Origin: Tanypteryx hageni
Taxonomy: Eukaryota > Arthropoda > Insecta > Odonata > Petaluridae
Assembly: GCA_028673005.1 (NCBI GenBank)
Contig: CM054115.1
Coordinates: forward strand, 3,286,001 to 3,350,000
Direction: 5' to 3'
Length of the DNA: 64,000 nucleotides
The position numbers and the translations under genes were made by a program. Shown here one piece after another: positions 1 to 9,708 of the stretch; positions within the stretch are counted from its first letter, which is position 1, and every line of letters starts with the position of its first letter. A model generated the notes under the pieces. The model was not told the origin of the DNA and searched no databases. It saw only the letters and a list, made by a program, of their open reading frames with translations.

Positions 1-305
1 ATTATCTAATATTCCTATTCTTTTTCTCCCTCTTTCTCTTCTTCCACTAATTTTTCCTTCTAAGATCGTCCTTTGTTAACACTGTCTTCTCAATATGTGC
101 CCTATCCAATTTGTTTTTCTTTTCCTGATTGTTTTTATTAGCATTCTTTCTTCTCCCACCATTTCTAATACTTCTTTGTTTCTCTTCCTCTCTGTCCATT
201 TCACTTTCATCATTCTCCTCCATATCCACATCTCAAAACTTTCTAAATATTTTTCCTCCTTTCTCCTTACCGTCCACGTCTCTGCAGCACAAAGAGCTAT
301 GCTCT
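1..305 (-). mobile_element. RTE LINE copy A, 3' segment (C-terminal RT region)
   Basis: This stretch matches 6485-6790 of copy C almost base for base, so it is the C-terminal part of an RTE-clade ORF read on the minus strand (the K-W-T-E-R ... N-W-I-G-H-I-L-R-R region). The 60-residue ORF at 47-229 is a shadow in the wrong frame; the true frame has stops. Homology to copy C ends near 305 and resumes only at about 985, so the core RT is missing. The element runs off the left edge of the window. Confidence 0.8.
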
Positions 306-324
306 ATGCTCTCTCCATTTGCCA

Positions 325-400
325 ACCGCACAATTAGCCCAATGGTTAACGTGCTCAACTTCGGATCCCAGGTTCAGGTGTTCGATCCCAACAACCTCCA
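325..400 (+). repeat. tRNA-derived sequence (SINE head or tRNA pseudogene)
   Basis: An A-box-like segment (TTAGCCCAATGGTTAACG, about 333-350) is followed at tRNA spacing by a B-box-like segment (GTGTTCGATCCC, about 378-389). No convincing acceptor stem is visible, so a functional tRNA is unlikely. It lies in the foreign DNA that replaces the centre of RTE copy A. Confidence 0.45.
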
Positions 401-611
401 AAATTTTCTCAGGTAAAATTTATTCTAATAATCATAGTTCCAGTTTTCGATATCCGAGGGCGCTACAAGTTTAATTTCAAGATGGCTACTTCCGAGGGCA
501 CTAGAAGCAACAATTTCAAGATGGCCGCCGCCCAAGTTTCAAAATGCCCGCCTTAAGGACTTCCGGGGGTGGGGAACTACGACATGCGATTTCAAATTTC
601 GCGCCATCATG
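401..611. other. Non-coding spacer with duplicated CAAGATGGC motif
   Basis: No gene is visible. The 13-mer AATTTCAAGATGG occurs at about 474-486 and again at 512-524, in a locally repeated context. The second copy continues into GCCGCC and resembles a YY1-type site, but function is not shown. Confidence 0.5.
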
Positions 612-955
612 ACGTCACTGGCGCCAGTGCGGGTATGCAGTCACGTGACCGGAGGAGGGGGTGGTGGTAGCTAGGGACCCGCCTGTGGCCACTGGCGCCA
701 AAAGGGGGTGGGGGTATGCAGTCACGTGACCGGGGGAGGGGGTTGGGGTGGCTAGGGACCAGACTGTGGCCACTGGCGCCAAAAGGGGGTGGGGGTATGC
801 AGTCACGTGACCGGGGAGGGGTGGGGGTGGCCAGGGACCAGCCTGTGCCCACTGGCGCCAAAAGGGGGTGGGGGTATGGAGTCACGTGACCGGGGAGGGG
901 TGGGGGTGGCCAGGGACCAGCCTGTGGCCACTGGCGCCAAAAGGGGGTGGTGGGT
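612..955. repeat. GC-rich minisatellite, ~80-bp unit, about four copies
   Basis: Four units start at the palindrome GTCACGTGAC (640, 721, 802, 881), giving periods of 81, 81 and 79 bp. Each unit also contains TGGCGCCA (693, 774, 853, 932, plus one at 619). The array is GC-rich against strongly AT-rich surroundings. ORFs across it on both strands are products of the repeat and not genes. Confidence 0.93.
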
Positions 956-984
956 GGTTTTTGTCTGCCTATCCTGTGTCTATT

Positions 985-2325
985 ACTACTGATGTATCTC
1001 CACTCCTCATCTACATTCTTCCTATTTTATTCAGCTCTCTCCCCCAACCTTTCCTCCAGCTCAGTCATGATAGCCTCCTTGTTTTTAAGGAGTTCCTCTT
1101 GTTCACTCTTATGTTTCTCTTAACGCTCTTCAGTCTACATTGTGTATTTGCCACCAAAAGGTTGTGGTCAGAATCGATGTCTGCCCCTAGTAGTGCTTTC
1201 ACATTTTTAATGCTATTTCTAAATATTTCATTGACAAGTATGTAATCTATCTGGTATCGTCTCTGGTCTCCTGGGCTTCTCCATGTGTAAAGTCTCCGCT
1301 GGTGATGCTTAAACCATGTATTAGTTACAATCAATCTATTTCTATGGCAGAATTCCACAAGTTTATCCCCTCTTTCATTTCTCTTCCCTAGTCCATATTT
1401 TCCCACTATGTTATCTTCCTGTCCCTCTCCGACTACACTGTTCCAATCTCCCATTACTATGGTGGTGATCCCTCCTTTTCCCTCCTCCTCCAATATCTCC
1501 ATAATCTGTTCATAGATTTCATCTACCTCGTCGTCGCCAGCATTAGTTGTTGGCATATACACTTGAATTATAAGCATTTCCACTGGTTGCATCTGAAGTT
1601 TCACGGCTATTAATCTATCATTAACTGTCACTACCTTGCTAATTCTTTCAGCTATCTCTTTTCTTATTATAATCCCCACTCCCCTTTCCTTTTTCTCCCC
1701 TCCCGAGTAAATAATCTAAATTCGTCTGAATTTATCTCGCCCTCTCCTTCCCACCGAACTTCACTAAGACCTACTATACCTACATTATTCCTTCTCGTTT
1801 TCCTTTTTAAATTCTCTAGTTTACCCACTGAATTCATAGTCCTAACGTTCCATGAGCCTATTCTTAATTTCTCACTACTTGCTTTCTTATTAATGTTCCA
1901 TTTCCTCTTTGCATCCCCTAGGGTAGTCCCCACCCGGAGATCCGATTGGGGGATTATTTTACCTCCGGAATATTTTACCCCAGAAAGATCCATAGAGGTA
2001 TTTTCAGCTTTTCAGCCTATCATGGGAAATATAATGAGGTAGTTTCCCCTTGCTTTCCTCATCGCAGTTTCACAGAGTGATTACCCATCTGTAGCTGTTC
2101 AGATCCACATGATCACCACCTACAGAGGTACTGTGCAAGCTGCTGCCCTTGCACAGGGGATGTAAAACCCCCAAGACTGCTTCTTAGTCTGACTCTTCCC
2201 ATCTGACCTTTCCGGCTTGGATGGTCCTACCAGGAGAATTATCTCCCGCCAGCATAGCTCTTTGGTTCGTAAGAGTACACAAACCCTCCCACCTCTGTAA
2301 GGTTATGCAGTCCTTAAGGAGGGGT
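985..2325 (-). pseudogene. RTE LINE copy A, 5' segment: endonuclease part of pol, frameshifted
   Basis: Homologous to 8365-9708 of copy C. Residues visible on the minus strand include the AP-endonuclease motifs GSWNVRTM, GLSEVRWEGEG, MGDWNSVVGEG and DIDSDHNLL. The reading frame breaks near 1716, where one T is missing relative to copy C, which splits the endonuclease into ORFs at 1667-1993 and 1065-1679. A second small deletion near 1095-1105 removes the start of the linker. The 5' end, about 2325, coincides with the 5' end of copy C. Such ORFs are often labelled craniofacial development protein 2-like in databases, but they are RTE retrotransposon proteins. Confidence 0.88.
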
Positions 2326-2400
2326 AGGTAAGATAGTATAGTGAAAAAGCGATGTATTTTGGAGTGAAGGATACCGTGTTCGAGTCCTGGTCGTGCAAAA
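2325..2400 (+). repeat. tRNA-Asp-like sequence (SINE head or tRNA pseudogene)
   Basis: AGATAGTATAGTG (2331-2343) resembles the D-arm/A box of tRNA-Asp and CGTGTTCGAGTCCTGG (about 2375-2390) resembles the T-arm/B box. Spacing is tRNA-like, but the anticodon region and acceptor stem are poor. It abuts the 5' end of RTE copy A. Confidence 0.45.
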
Positions 2401-2930
2401 TTTTTCCTTGATTTTATTAGCTCATTCTCGTTATTTTTCGCCATAAATCTTTACACGGGTCTGTAAAAGCTTCTTTATTTTTCTTTCCGTTTAGTATTTG
2501 TCCTTGTTCTTTTTTTGGCGTATTATTTGGTGCACAATGGGAGAGTATGGCCTTACTTCCACATTTGATCAGTCTTTTATTTATAATTTTGAACTGTGTG
2601 CTCTCAATGATATTCACATTACATTTAGGACTATCTACAAATTTTTTTGCCTACCTTATAACCCGTTATATTCGTCTTTAGCGTAAGAAATATAAGCCGA
2701 GAATATGCTAATGATGCAGGCTGGAGTATACTGATTTAGCATGGTCACAGAAATGCTTTACACACTTCTTGGACATTTCTTCATACACGTCAACTACATA
2801 ACAACATACATATCAACATTCAGTAAAGTTCACATATGTAATTATATATATATTGTATATATTTGTCATATTCATGCAATAAGAGTGTGTAAATGAGAAC
2901 AGCTTTAATTGTAGATATGGTTTTTGTAGG
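2401..2930. other. No gene recognised
   Basis: AT-rich sequence with short ORFs only. The last part should be the 5' end of the piggyBac-related element that follows, but no clear terminal inverted repeat was found. Confidence 0.5.
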
Positions 2931-3690
2931 AAGCGCCACATTCGAGATGAAAAAGGACTTACTCTGGATGAAATCTTGAGCGTTCTAGAGGATGAAGAAA
3001 CGAATATACCTTTCCCAAATATAGACATATTCATCTCTCCTCCGGATAATGCCACTGGGGATCACAGTGATTAAGACTCTGGTGAAGAAGATGCAGATTT
3101 AAACATAAACAATCTTCCTGGTAGTATTCTTCAAGCACCAGTGGAGATTAGAGGAATGGAAAATCACATGCCAATGGATCTGGGATCATCAGGTTTTAGC
3201 CATCGTCAAACAAAAAAAGCTAACAAGAAGCCGCCTAAGAAAAAGCAAAAGGCATGTATGACTTGGAAATTCGAGGACCTGCAACCAAATTGGCCTAAAT
3301 GGGTACATATTGAAGCAGTTTCAAATGGTATACCACCTGTTGATTGGTATTTCCCAGTAATAATGCAGTGTATTGACATGGCAGAGCAGAATGTATGGCT
3401 CCTCCATAGACTAAATGGTGGAAAATTGGATCACTTGGCATTCAGGCGACGTATTGTTACTGCACTGTTAGAGACAAATAAACGTACAACAAAAAGAGGA
3501 CACAGTAAACCATCTCGACTGGAACACATTGATTCCAGATATGACAGGCTAGACCATCTGGTTATCCCACAAGACAGTCAAACAAGGTGCCGACAGTATC
3601 ATCAAAAGACCACAACATGCTACAGGAAATGTGATGTTGGTTTGCATGTCAAATGTTTTGTAGCATACCACACAAAGAAATGGGTATTTT
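2931..3690 (+). pseudogene. piggyBac-family transposase, internally deleted
   Basis: The frame opens near 2931 with the typical acidic piggyBac N-terminus (TLDEILSVLEDEE, then IFISPPDNATG), meets one stop (TAA, 3072-3074), and continues through DSGEEDADLNINNLPGS to a basic segment. It then jumps to the C-terminal part of the family: FPVIMQCIDMAEQNVWLLHR and a Cys/His-rich end (TRCRQYHQK, CYRKC, CFVAYH). The central RNase-H-like catalytic domain with the DDD residues, several hundred residues in intact members, is absent. The junction is near 3330-3350 and keeps frame. The GTG at 3141 is not a real start. The product could not catalyse transposition. Confidence 0.82.
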
Positions 3691-3699
3691 TATCAGTTA

Positions 3700-4220
3700 C
3701 TGTTCTTTTTTCTTTTGTGTATTATACTTCTAATTATATTTTTAATTGTGTATATGTCACTATAAATAGACTAAATCATATTAAATAATGTCTAAGTTCA
3801 AAATAAAGAAAAATAAACAGTACATTTACAAATGTGCTGTACTTCTGTACCTTAACCTACTGCCCTACATGTAGGATGCCACTATTTATCCTTATGTTCC
3901 TGTATGAAGCCTACTTTCCAAATATAGGACACCATTTTTTTTTCAAAAACCAGATTAAGAATTTAAAAAATGTTAAAACCGTTCACATAGGACCCTTTTG
4001 AGTGCATTTTAAAGTGTTAAATTAAAATTATTCAAAAAAGTTTCAGGATTATCTGGGTTAATGAATTGAACATTCTATCTTATAGAACGCATTACGTTCG
4101 TAAGTTGGAATCCACCAGCATTTTTATCTGGCACCCCTGGAAAGTAGGCGTCTAGCACTGCCTGTTAGGATGGTGAGCAGGTTCATAAGATTTCATCAGC
4201 TCATCACTGTATACATATAC
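3700..4220. other. AT-rich 3' flank of the piggyBac relic
   Basis: No coding potential. An AATAAA-type signal (about 3800) follows the transposase frame and may be its polyadenylation signal. No clear inverted terminus was identified. Confidence 0.4.
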
Positions 4221-4221
4221 A

Positions 4222-4688
4222 AGTAGTTGGTGCTTACATTCTGCAAGCATTTCACCTGACCCTTATAAACATTAATATTTCAGAGAGATATAACATTATT
4301 AGAAATATTTTTTTAATTCAAAATATTTCACCTCTGCCCCAAATTTCCATATTTCCTTATTGAACAATATTTGATTAAAACAATGCCTTACATTTGCAAT
4401 TTTAGAGTATTATACTTTATCCAATGTAAGCTACTAATTCTACACATTTTTGTCAAATTTGAAGTTGTAGCACATCTAAAAGTGAAATAATATTTATATA
4501 ATTGTTTAAATTTTAAAAGTTTTATACGGCCGCAATAACACTTTGTTGGAGCTTTTCAAATGTTTGTTAGTTTCAATGCATTGAGCTCTACTTTACTTTA
4601 AAATTTCAGCTTCCTAGCTTGCCCCAAAGTACCTAAACGTTTATCTATTAGTTTAAATTTTAAGAATTTTTAACAGCCTAACAAATTA
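4222..4688 (-). mobile_element. Helitron-like repeat family H, copy 1, 3'-terminal part
   Basis: On the minus strand this copy ends with the family hairpin (CTTGCAGAATGTAAG, about 4233-4247) followed by a short tail near 4222. The body matches 12078-12540 and 35275-35730. It is cut at 4688 by insertion of RTE copy B and resumes at 11295. The family has no visible coding capacity. Assignment to Helitrons rests on the hairpin plus CTAG-T terminus seen in better copies at 13200 and 35280. Confidence 0.6.
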
Positions 4689-4693
4689 CAAAA

Positions 4694-6368
4694 GGCCCCC
4701 AGCTCTCACTCATGGCTCCACGTGCCACACCCTGGTAACTGCATTGGTCTGCAGGCAAAACTGAGTGAGGGTAGCCAGATATGGCGAAAATGCAGCGTCT
4801 GTCCCATATTGGGCAGCTTGCAAACAGCGTCTGTCCCATATTGGGTGGCTGAATTAAGCTAGGCATCTTCTTCCTGTGTGGAAAGTAACGGGAAGCTACC
4901 ACACTATCTAATTCCCAAGAAGCTCATGGTATGGACCTCTTTGCAAAAGATTCCGGAGGTAAAACTTCCTCTCAATCGGATCTCCGGGAGGGGAATACAT
5001 CGAGGATTTGTACTAAGTGGAATGCTGAAAGGAAAGAAGTGGATATTAGAATGAAGGATGAGGGAAGAAAATAAAAGATAAGGGTAGGAACATGAAATGT
5101 TCTCACACTCCTACAAGGAGGAAAACTCGAAAACACCAAGCATGAAATGAAGAAAAACAAGCTGGATATACTAGGCATGAGCGAAATGAGATGGGGAGGA
5201 TGTGGAGAAATGGAGAGCGGAGACTACAGATTGTATTACTCTGGTGAAGAGAGAAGTGGCAAATATGGAGTAGGAATATTAATATGAAAAAGGATGAAAG
5301 ATAAGGTGATAAAGGTAGAGTATATTAATGGAAGACTAATGATGGTAAGACTGAAAGGGAAAAGCAAAGACCTAGTGATAATCCAAGTGTACATGCCATC
5401 CAGTCAGCATTTAGATGAAGAAGTGGAGGAATGTTATGAGAGGATAGAGTGAATCACTGAGAAGGAAAGAATAAATGCCTGTATAATAGTAATGGGAGAC
5501 TGCAATGCAGTCGTAGGTGAAGGTAGTGATGGCAAAACAGTTGGAAAATTTGGTTTAGGAAATAGAAATGAAAGAGGACAAAGATTGGTGGACTTTTGTA
5601 AAGAGAATTGTATGGTAATTGGTAACACCTTGTTTGAAAACCATAAAAGGAGAAGGTACACTTGGACATCCCGAATAAATAGGGAAAGATATCAAATAGA
5701 CTATATTATAATACAACAGAGATATAGAAATAGCATGAAAAATGCGAAAAGTTATCCCGGAGCAGATATCTACTCAGATCACAATCTAGTCATATCAGAG
5801 CTGTGTATAAAGTTAAAAAGGACATGGAAAGGGAGGACGAGGAAAGAAATGGATATTGAAAAGCTAAAGGAAGTAGGAAAATCTGAAGAAATGGAAAAAC
5901 TGTTTATTGATAAGATAAAGACAAAAGGAAAGACGGATTGTATTAATGAAAGATGGGAAAACATCAGAAAAAGTCTGAAAGAAGCAGCAAGAGAGACTAT
6001 AGGAATTAAGGAAAGAAATAAAATAAGAAAAGAGTAGGTTACAAACGAAATGTTAGATAAAATGGAGGAAAGAAGAAGATGGAAAAATGTGGGTACAGTG
6101 TAAGGTAGGAGAAAATATAGAAGACTAAATAATGAGCTAAGAAGAGAGACTGATAAGGCAAAAGAAAAGTGGATGAGGGAAAAGTGCAATGAAATAGAAA
6201 AGTTAGAAAACGAAGGTAGATATGATATGATGTATAAAGGGGCTATGGAGCTGGTATTTAAAGAACAAGGAGGCAGAAGCAGTCTTGAGATAGAAACTGA
6301 AGATGGAAGAATGGTAAGCGAGCCACAGGAGGAAATGAAGAGATGGAAGGAGTATATAGAATGGTTAT
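4694..6368 (+). pseudogene. RTE LINE copy B, 5' half: 5' UTR, endonuclease and linker
   Basis: The 5' UTR starts near 4694 and contains a 21-bp duplication (4793-4813 and 4825-4845). The conserved RTE segment encoding SGGK... lies at 4950-4996. The endonuclease reads from about 5077: R-V-G-T-stop-N-V (Trp codon mutated), MSEMRWGG, VYMPSSQ, MGDCNAVVGEG (with Cys for the usual Trp) and ADIYSDHNLV, with further stops near 5285, 5450, 6036 and 6101. The linker ends at 6368, where copy C is inserted. The other half of the same element is at 9709-11294. Confidence 0.9.
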
Positions 6369-6399
6369 CATCATCATCATCATCATCATGCTTCTGTCC

Positions 6400-7202
6400 G
6401 AAGACAGGTTTTAACTGAATCGCTGCCTCCATTTCTCTCTCTCCCTAGAAGCCTCTTTTATACCTCTATAAGTATTATATCCCTGCTTTATATTATCTAA
6501 TATTCCAATTCTTTTTCTCCCTCTTCCTCTTCTTCCACTAATTTTTCCTTCTAAGATCGTCCTTTGTTAACACTGTCTTCTCAATATGTGCCCTATCCAA
6601 TTTTCTTTTCTTTTCCTGATTGTTTTTATTAGCGTCCTTTCTTCTCCCACCATTTCTAATACTTCTTTGTTTCTCTTCCTCTCTGTCCATTTCACTTTCA
6701 TCATTATTCTCCATACCCACATCTCAAAACTTTCTAAATATTTTTCCTCCTTTCTCCTTACCGTCCACGTCTCTGCACCATAAAGACCTATGCTCCATAT
6801 GTATCATTTTGCTAATTTCTTCCTTGTTTCTAAATTTATTTTCTTGCTTGTGAGAAGCTCCTTCTTCTCGTTAAATGCTGCTTTTGCCATTGCAATCCTA
6901 CTTCTGATGTCCTGTGTACTACTTCCATCCTGTGCTAAAATACTGCCGAGATATTTGAAACTACTTACTTGTTCCAATTTTTTGCCATTTACCATTATAT
7001 TTAATTCTTTATGTTCCTTTAAAACCACCATGACTATCGTTTTCTCTGTATTGATCTTCATTCCATATTGTTGGCCAACCTCCACTAGTCTGTCTGTCAT
7101 CCTCTGAAGCTCTTTCTCGCCTTCTGCTATTAAGCCCTGATCATCTGCGTATTTAATGGTGGTAATACTTTCACCTCCTATCTTAAATCCTTTCTCTTTC
7201 AT
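6400..7202 (-). pseudogene. RTE RT C-terminus of copy C, after premature stop
   Basis: Same frame as the preceding ORF, resuming with ATG at 7202. It contains KYADDQGLIAE (catalytic YADD), NTEKTIV and YLGSILAQDG, then a TGA (6804-6806) at a position where the other RTE copies have Cys, then YGAETWT, a KWTERKRNKEV segment and NWIGHILRR, and a TAA (6567-6569). The ORF annotated by length at 6538-6720 is out of frame with this and is not real. Confidence 0.85.
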
Positions 7203-9377
7203 CTACGCTTCTTCTGTTATTGTTTCTGCATAAATATTAAATATCGCTGGTGAAATAGGACAGCCCTGCCTCACTCCCCTCCCTATTGAAGTACTTTCTG
7301 TTTCTTCTCCTTCAATCCTGACTCTAATCTTTTGATCAAAGTAAAGGTTTTTAAGCAGTCTTTTATCTTTCCAATCTATTCCTATTTTGTTTAAAATACC
7401 CAGCATTTTATCCCATTTCACTCGGTCAAAAGCTTTCTCCCAATCTACAAAACAAAAATACATATCTTTATTGACTTCTAGCGCTCTTTCTATCATCATC
7501 CTCTTACATCCTATAGCATCTCTAGTCCCCCTTCCTCTTCTAAAACCAAACTGATTATCTTGCAGCTCCTTGTCTATTTTACATTCAATTATTTTGGTTA
7601 TTATTCTGGTTAGAACTTTAGCTGTATGAGAAATTAAACTAATAGTTCTGTAATCCTTACAACATTTTGCATTGTTCTTTTTCTCCAGTGGTACCATCAC
7701 AACATCTAAAAAATCTTCAGGCCATATGCCAGTATCATATACTTGGTTAAAAAATTTTGTGAGTTGCTTAACTGCTTTAGACCCCAAAACCTTAAGAACG
7801 TCCACGGGTATATCATCACTCTCAACAGCCTTCCTTATTTTCATGTCATCAATTGCTCTTTTAACTTCAGACTCGAGAATACTTGGTCCTAGCTGATCTT
7901 CTTCCACATCCTCTTTTTCATTTAATTCAATATTTCTTGGCTTTCCTTCTTTGTCGTACAGAACCTCAATGTATTCTTTCCAGACATTCTTTACATTGTC
8001 TGGCTCCGATACTATTTTACCACTTTTGTTCATGATTCCTTTACGTCCTATCTTTCTTGCTTTTTTCTTGAATAGTTCCCTTGCTTTGCTATACATGAGG
8101 TCTGTTCTACAAATTCTTTCACATTCGACAATCTCCTCGCATTTCTCATTTATCCACTGTTCTCTGGCTTTATCTGTTTCCCTTCTTAAAGCATAATTTA
8201 ACTCCTTGTACTTTCTTTGGCCTTCTTCAGTGTTTATGTTCTTCCACTTTCTCCGCTCTTCCATTTTTTGCAGCATGGCTGCTGTGATCCAGGGTTTTTT
8301 GTTTCTTTGACCCGTTATCTTTCCTACCTTCTTTTCCATTACATCTTTAATGTTGCTATGGATGTATCTCCACTCCTCATCTACACTCTTCCTATTTTCT
8401 TCAGATCTCTCCCCCAACCTTTCCTCCAGCTCAGTCATGATAGCCTCCTTGTTTTTAAGGAGTTCCTCTAAGTTCCATTTCTTGTTAACTCTTATGTTTC
8501 TCTTAACGCTCTTCAGTCTACATTGTGTATTTGCCACCAAAAGGTTGTGGTCGGAATCGATATCTGCCCCTAGTAGAGCTTTCACATTTTTAATGCTATT
8601 TCTAAATATTTCATTGACAAGTATGTAATCTATCTGGTATCGTCTCTGGTCTCCTGGGCTTCTCCATGTGTAAAGTCTCCGCTGGTGATGCTTAACCCAT
8701 GTATTAGTTACAATCAATCTATTTCTATGGCAGAATTCCACAAGTTTATCCCCTCTTTCATTTCTCTTCCCTAGTCCATATTTTCCCACTATGTTATCTT
8801 CCTGTCCCTCTCCGACTACACTGTTCCAATCTCCCATTACTATGGTGGTGATCCTTCCTTTTCCCTCCTCCTCCAATATCTCCATAATCTTTTCATAGAT
8901 TTCATCTGCTTCGTCGTTGCCAGCATTAGTTGTTGGCATATACACTTGAATTATAAGCATTTCCACTGGTTCCATCTGAAGTTTCACGGCTATTAATCTA
9001 TCATTAACTTTCACTACCTTGCTAATTCTTTCAGCTATCTCTTTTCTCATTATAATCCCCACTCCCCTTCCCTTTTTCTCCCCTCCCGAGTAAATAATCT
9101 TAAATTCGTCTGAATTTATCTCGCCCTCTTTTTCCCACCGAACTTCACTAAGACCTACTATACCTACATTATTCCTTCTCATTTTCCTTTTTAAATTCTC
9201 TAGTTTACCCACTGAATTCATAGTCCTAACGTTCCATGAGCCTATTCTTAATTTCTCACTACTTGCTTTCTTATTAATGTTACATTTCCTCTGTGCATCC
9301 CCTAGGGTAGTCCCCACCCGGAGATCCAATTGGGGGACTATTTTACCTCCGGAATATTTTACCCCAGAAAGATCCAT
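7203..9377 (-). CDS. RTE endonuclease-reverse transcriptase, N-terminal 724 residues (copy C)
   Basis: Nicks target DNA and primes reverse transcription in RTE elements. Endonuclease motifs in order: GSWNVRTM, GLSEVRWEKEG, VYMPTTNAG, MGDWNSVVGEG and DIDSDHNLLVA (roughly residues 46-280). RT motifs follow: DYRTISLIS, NQFGFRRGRGTRDAIG, CFVDWEKAFDRVKW and GRGVRQGCPISPAIFNIY. The ORF stops at a TAG (7203-7205) just before the catalytic YADD motif, which is in the same frame at 7140-7170. Only three stops separate this copy from an open frame of about 990 codons, so it is a recent, nearly intact but dead copy. Confidence 0.9.
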   Translation of the reverse strand: MDLSGVKYSGGKIVPQLDLRVGTTLGDAQRKCNINKKASSEKLRIGSWNVRTMNSVGKLENLKRKMRRNNVGIVGLSEVRWEKEGEINSDEFKIIYSGGEKKGRGVGIIMRKEIAERISKVVKVNDRLIAVKLQMEPVEMLIIQVYMPTTNAGNDEADEIYEKIMEILEEEGKGRITTIVMGDWNSVVGEGQEDNIVGKYGLGKRNERGDKLVEFCHRNRLIVTNTWVKHHQRRLYTWRSPGDQRRYQIDYILVNEIFRNSIKNVKALLGADIDSDHNLLVANTQCRLKSVKRNIRVNKKWNLEELLKNKEAIMTELEERLGERSEENRKSVDEEWRYIHSNIKDVMEKKVGKITGQRNKKPWITAAMLQKMEERRKWKNINTEEGQRKYKELNYALRRETDKAREQWINEKCEEIVECERICRTDLMYSKARELFKKKARKIGRKGIMNKSGKIVSEPDNVKNVWKEYIEVLYDKEGKPRNIELNEKEDVEEDQLGPSILESEVKRAIDDMKIRKAVESDDIPVDVLKVLGSKAVKQLTKFFNQVYDTGIWPEDFLDVVMVPLEKKNNAKCCKDYRTISLISHTAKVLTRIITKIIECKIDKELQDNQFGFRRGRGTRDAIGCKRMMIERALEVNKDMYFCFVDWEKAFDRVKWDKMLGILNKIGIDWKDKRLLKNLYFDQKIRVRIEGEETESTSIGRGVRQGCPISPAIFNIYAETITEEA

Positions 9378-9708
9378 AGAGGTATTTTCAGCTTTTCAGC
9401 CTATCATGGGAAATATAATGAGGTAGTTTCCCCTTGCTTTCCTCATCGCAGTTTCACAGAGTGATTACCCATCTGTAGCTGTTCAGATCCACATGATCAC
9501 CGCCTACAGAGGTACTGTGCAAGCTGCTGCCCTTGCACAGGGGGATGTAAAACCCCCAAGACTGCTTCTTAGTCTGACTCTTCCCCTCAGACCTTTCCGG
9601 CTTGGATGGTCCTACCAAAAGAATTATCTCCCACTGGCATAGCTCTTTGGTTAGTAAGAGTACACAAACCCTCCCACCTCTGTAAGGTTATGCAGTCTTT
9701 AGGGAGGG

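Larger units (their letters stand above)
6369..9708 (-). mobile_element. RTE LINE copy C, near full length, inserted in copy B
   Basis: A complete-looking RTE-clade element reading right to left: 5' end at 9708, about 330 bp of 5' UTR, one long ORF, then a hairpin (6394-6407) and a (ATG)n tail ending at 6369. The 7-bp target duplication TGGTTAT flanks it (6362-6368 and 9709-9715), and copy B's reading frame runs up to one side and resumes at the other. Insertion is therefore younger than copy B. Confidence 0.93.

Noticed and set aside
47..229. 60-residue minus-strand ORF, repeated at 6538-6720
   Set aside because: Conserved between two RTE copies only because the DNA is; comparison with copies B and E shows the real RT frame is another one.
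607..992. Several Pro- or Gly-rich ORFs across the minisatellite
   Set aside because: They are translations of the ~80-bp repeat in different frames and have no independent support.
5779..6432. 217-residue minus-strand ORF antisense to RTE copy B
   Set aside because: Ser/Phe/Leu-rich antisense shadow of the purine-rich LINE coding strand; no motif. The same applies to the minus ORF at 9699-10433 and plus ORFs opposite copies C, E and F.
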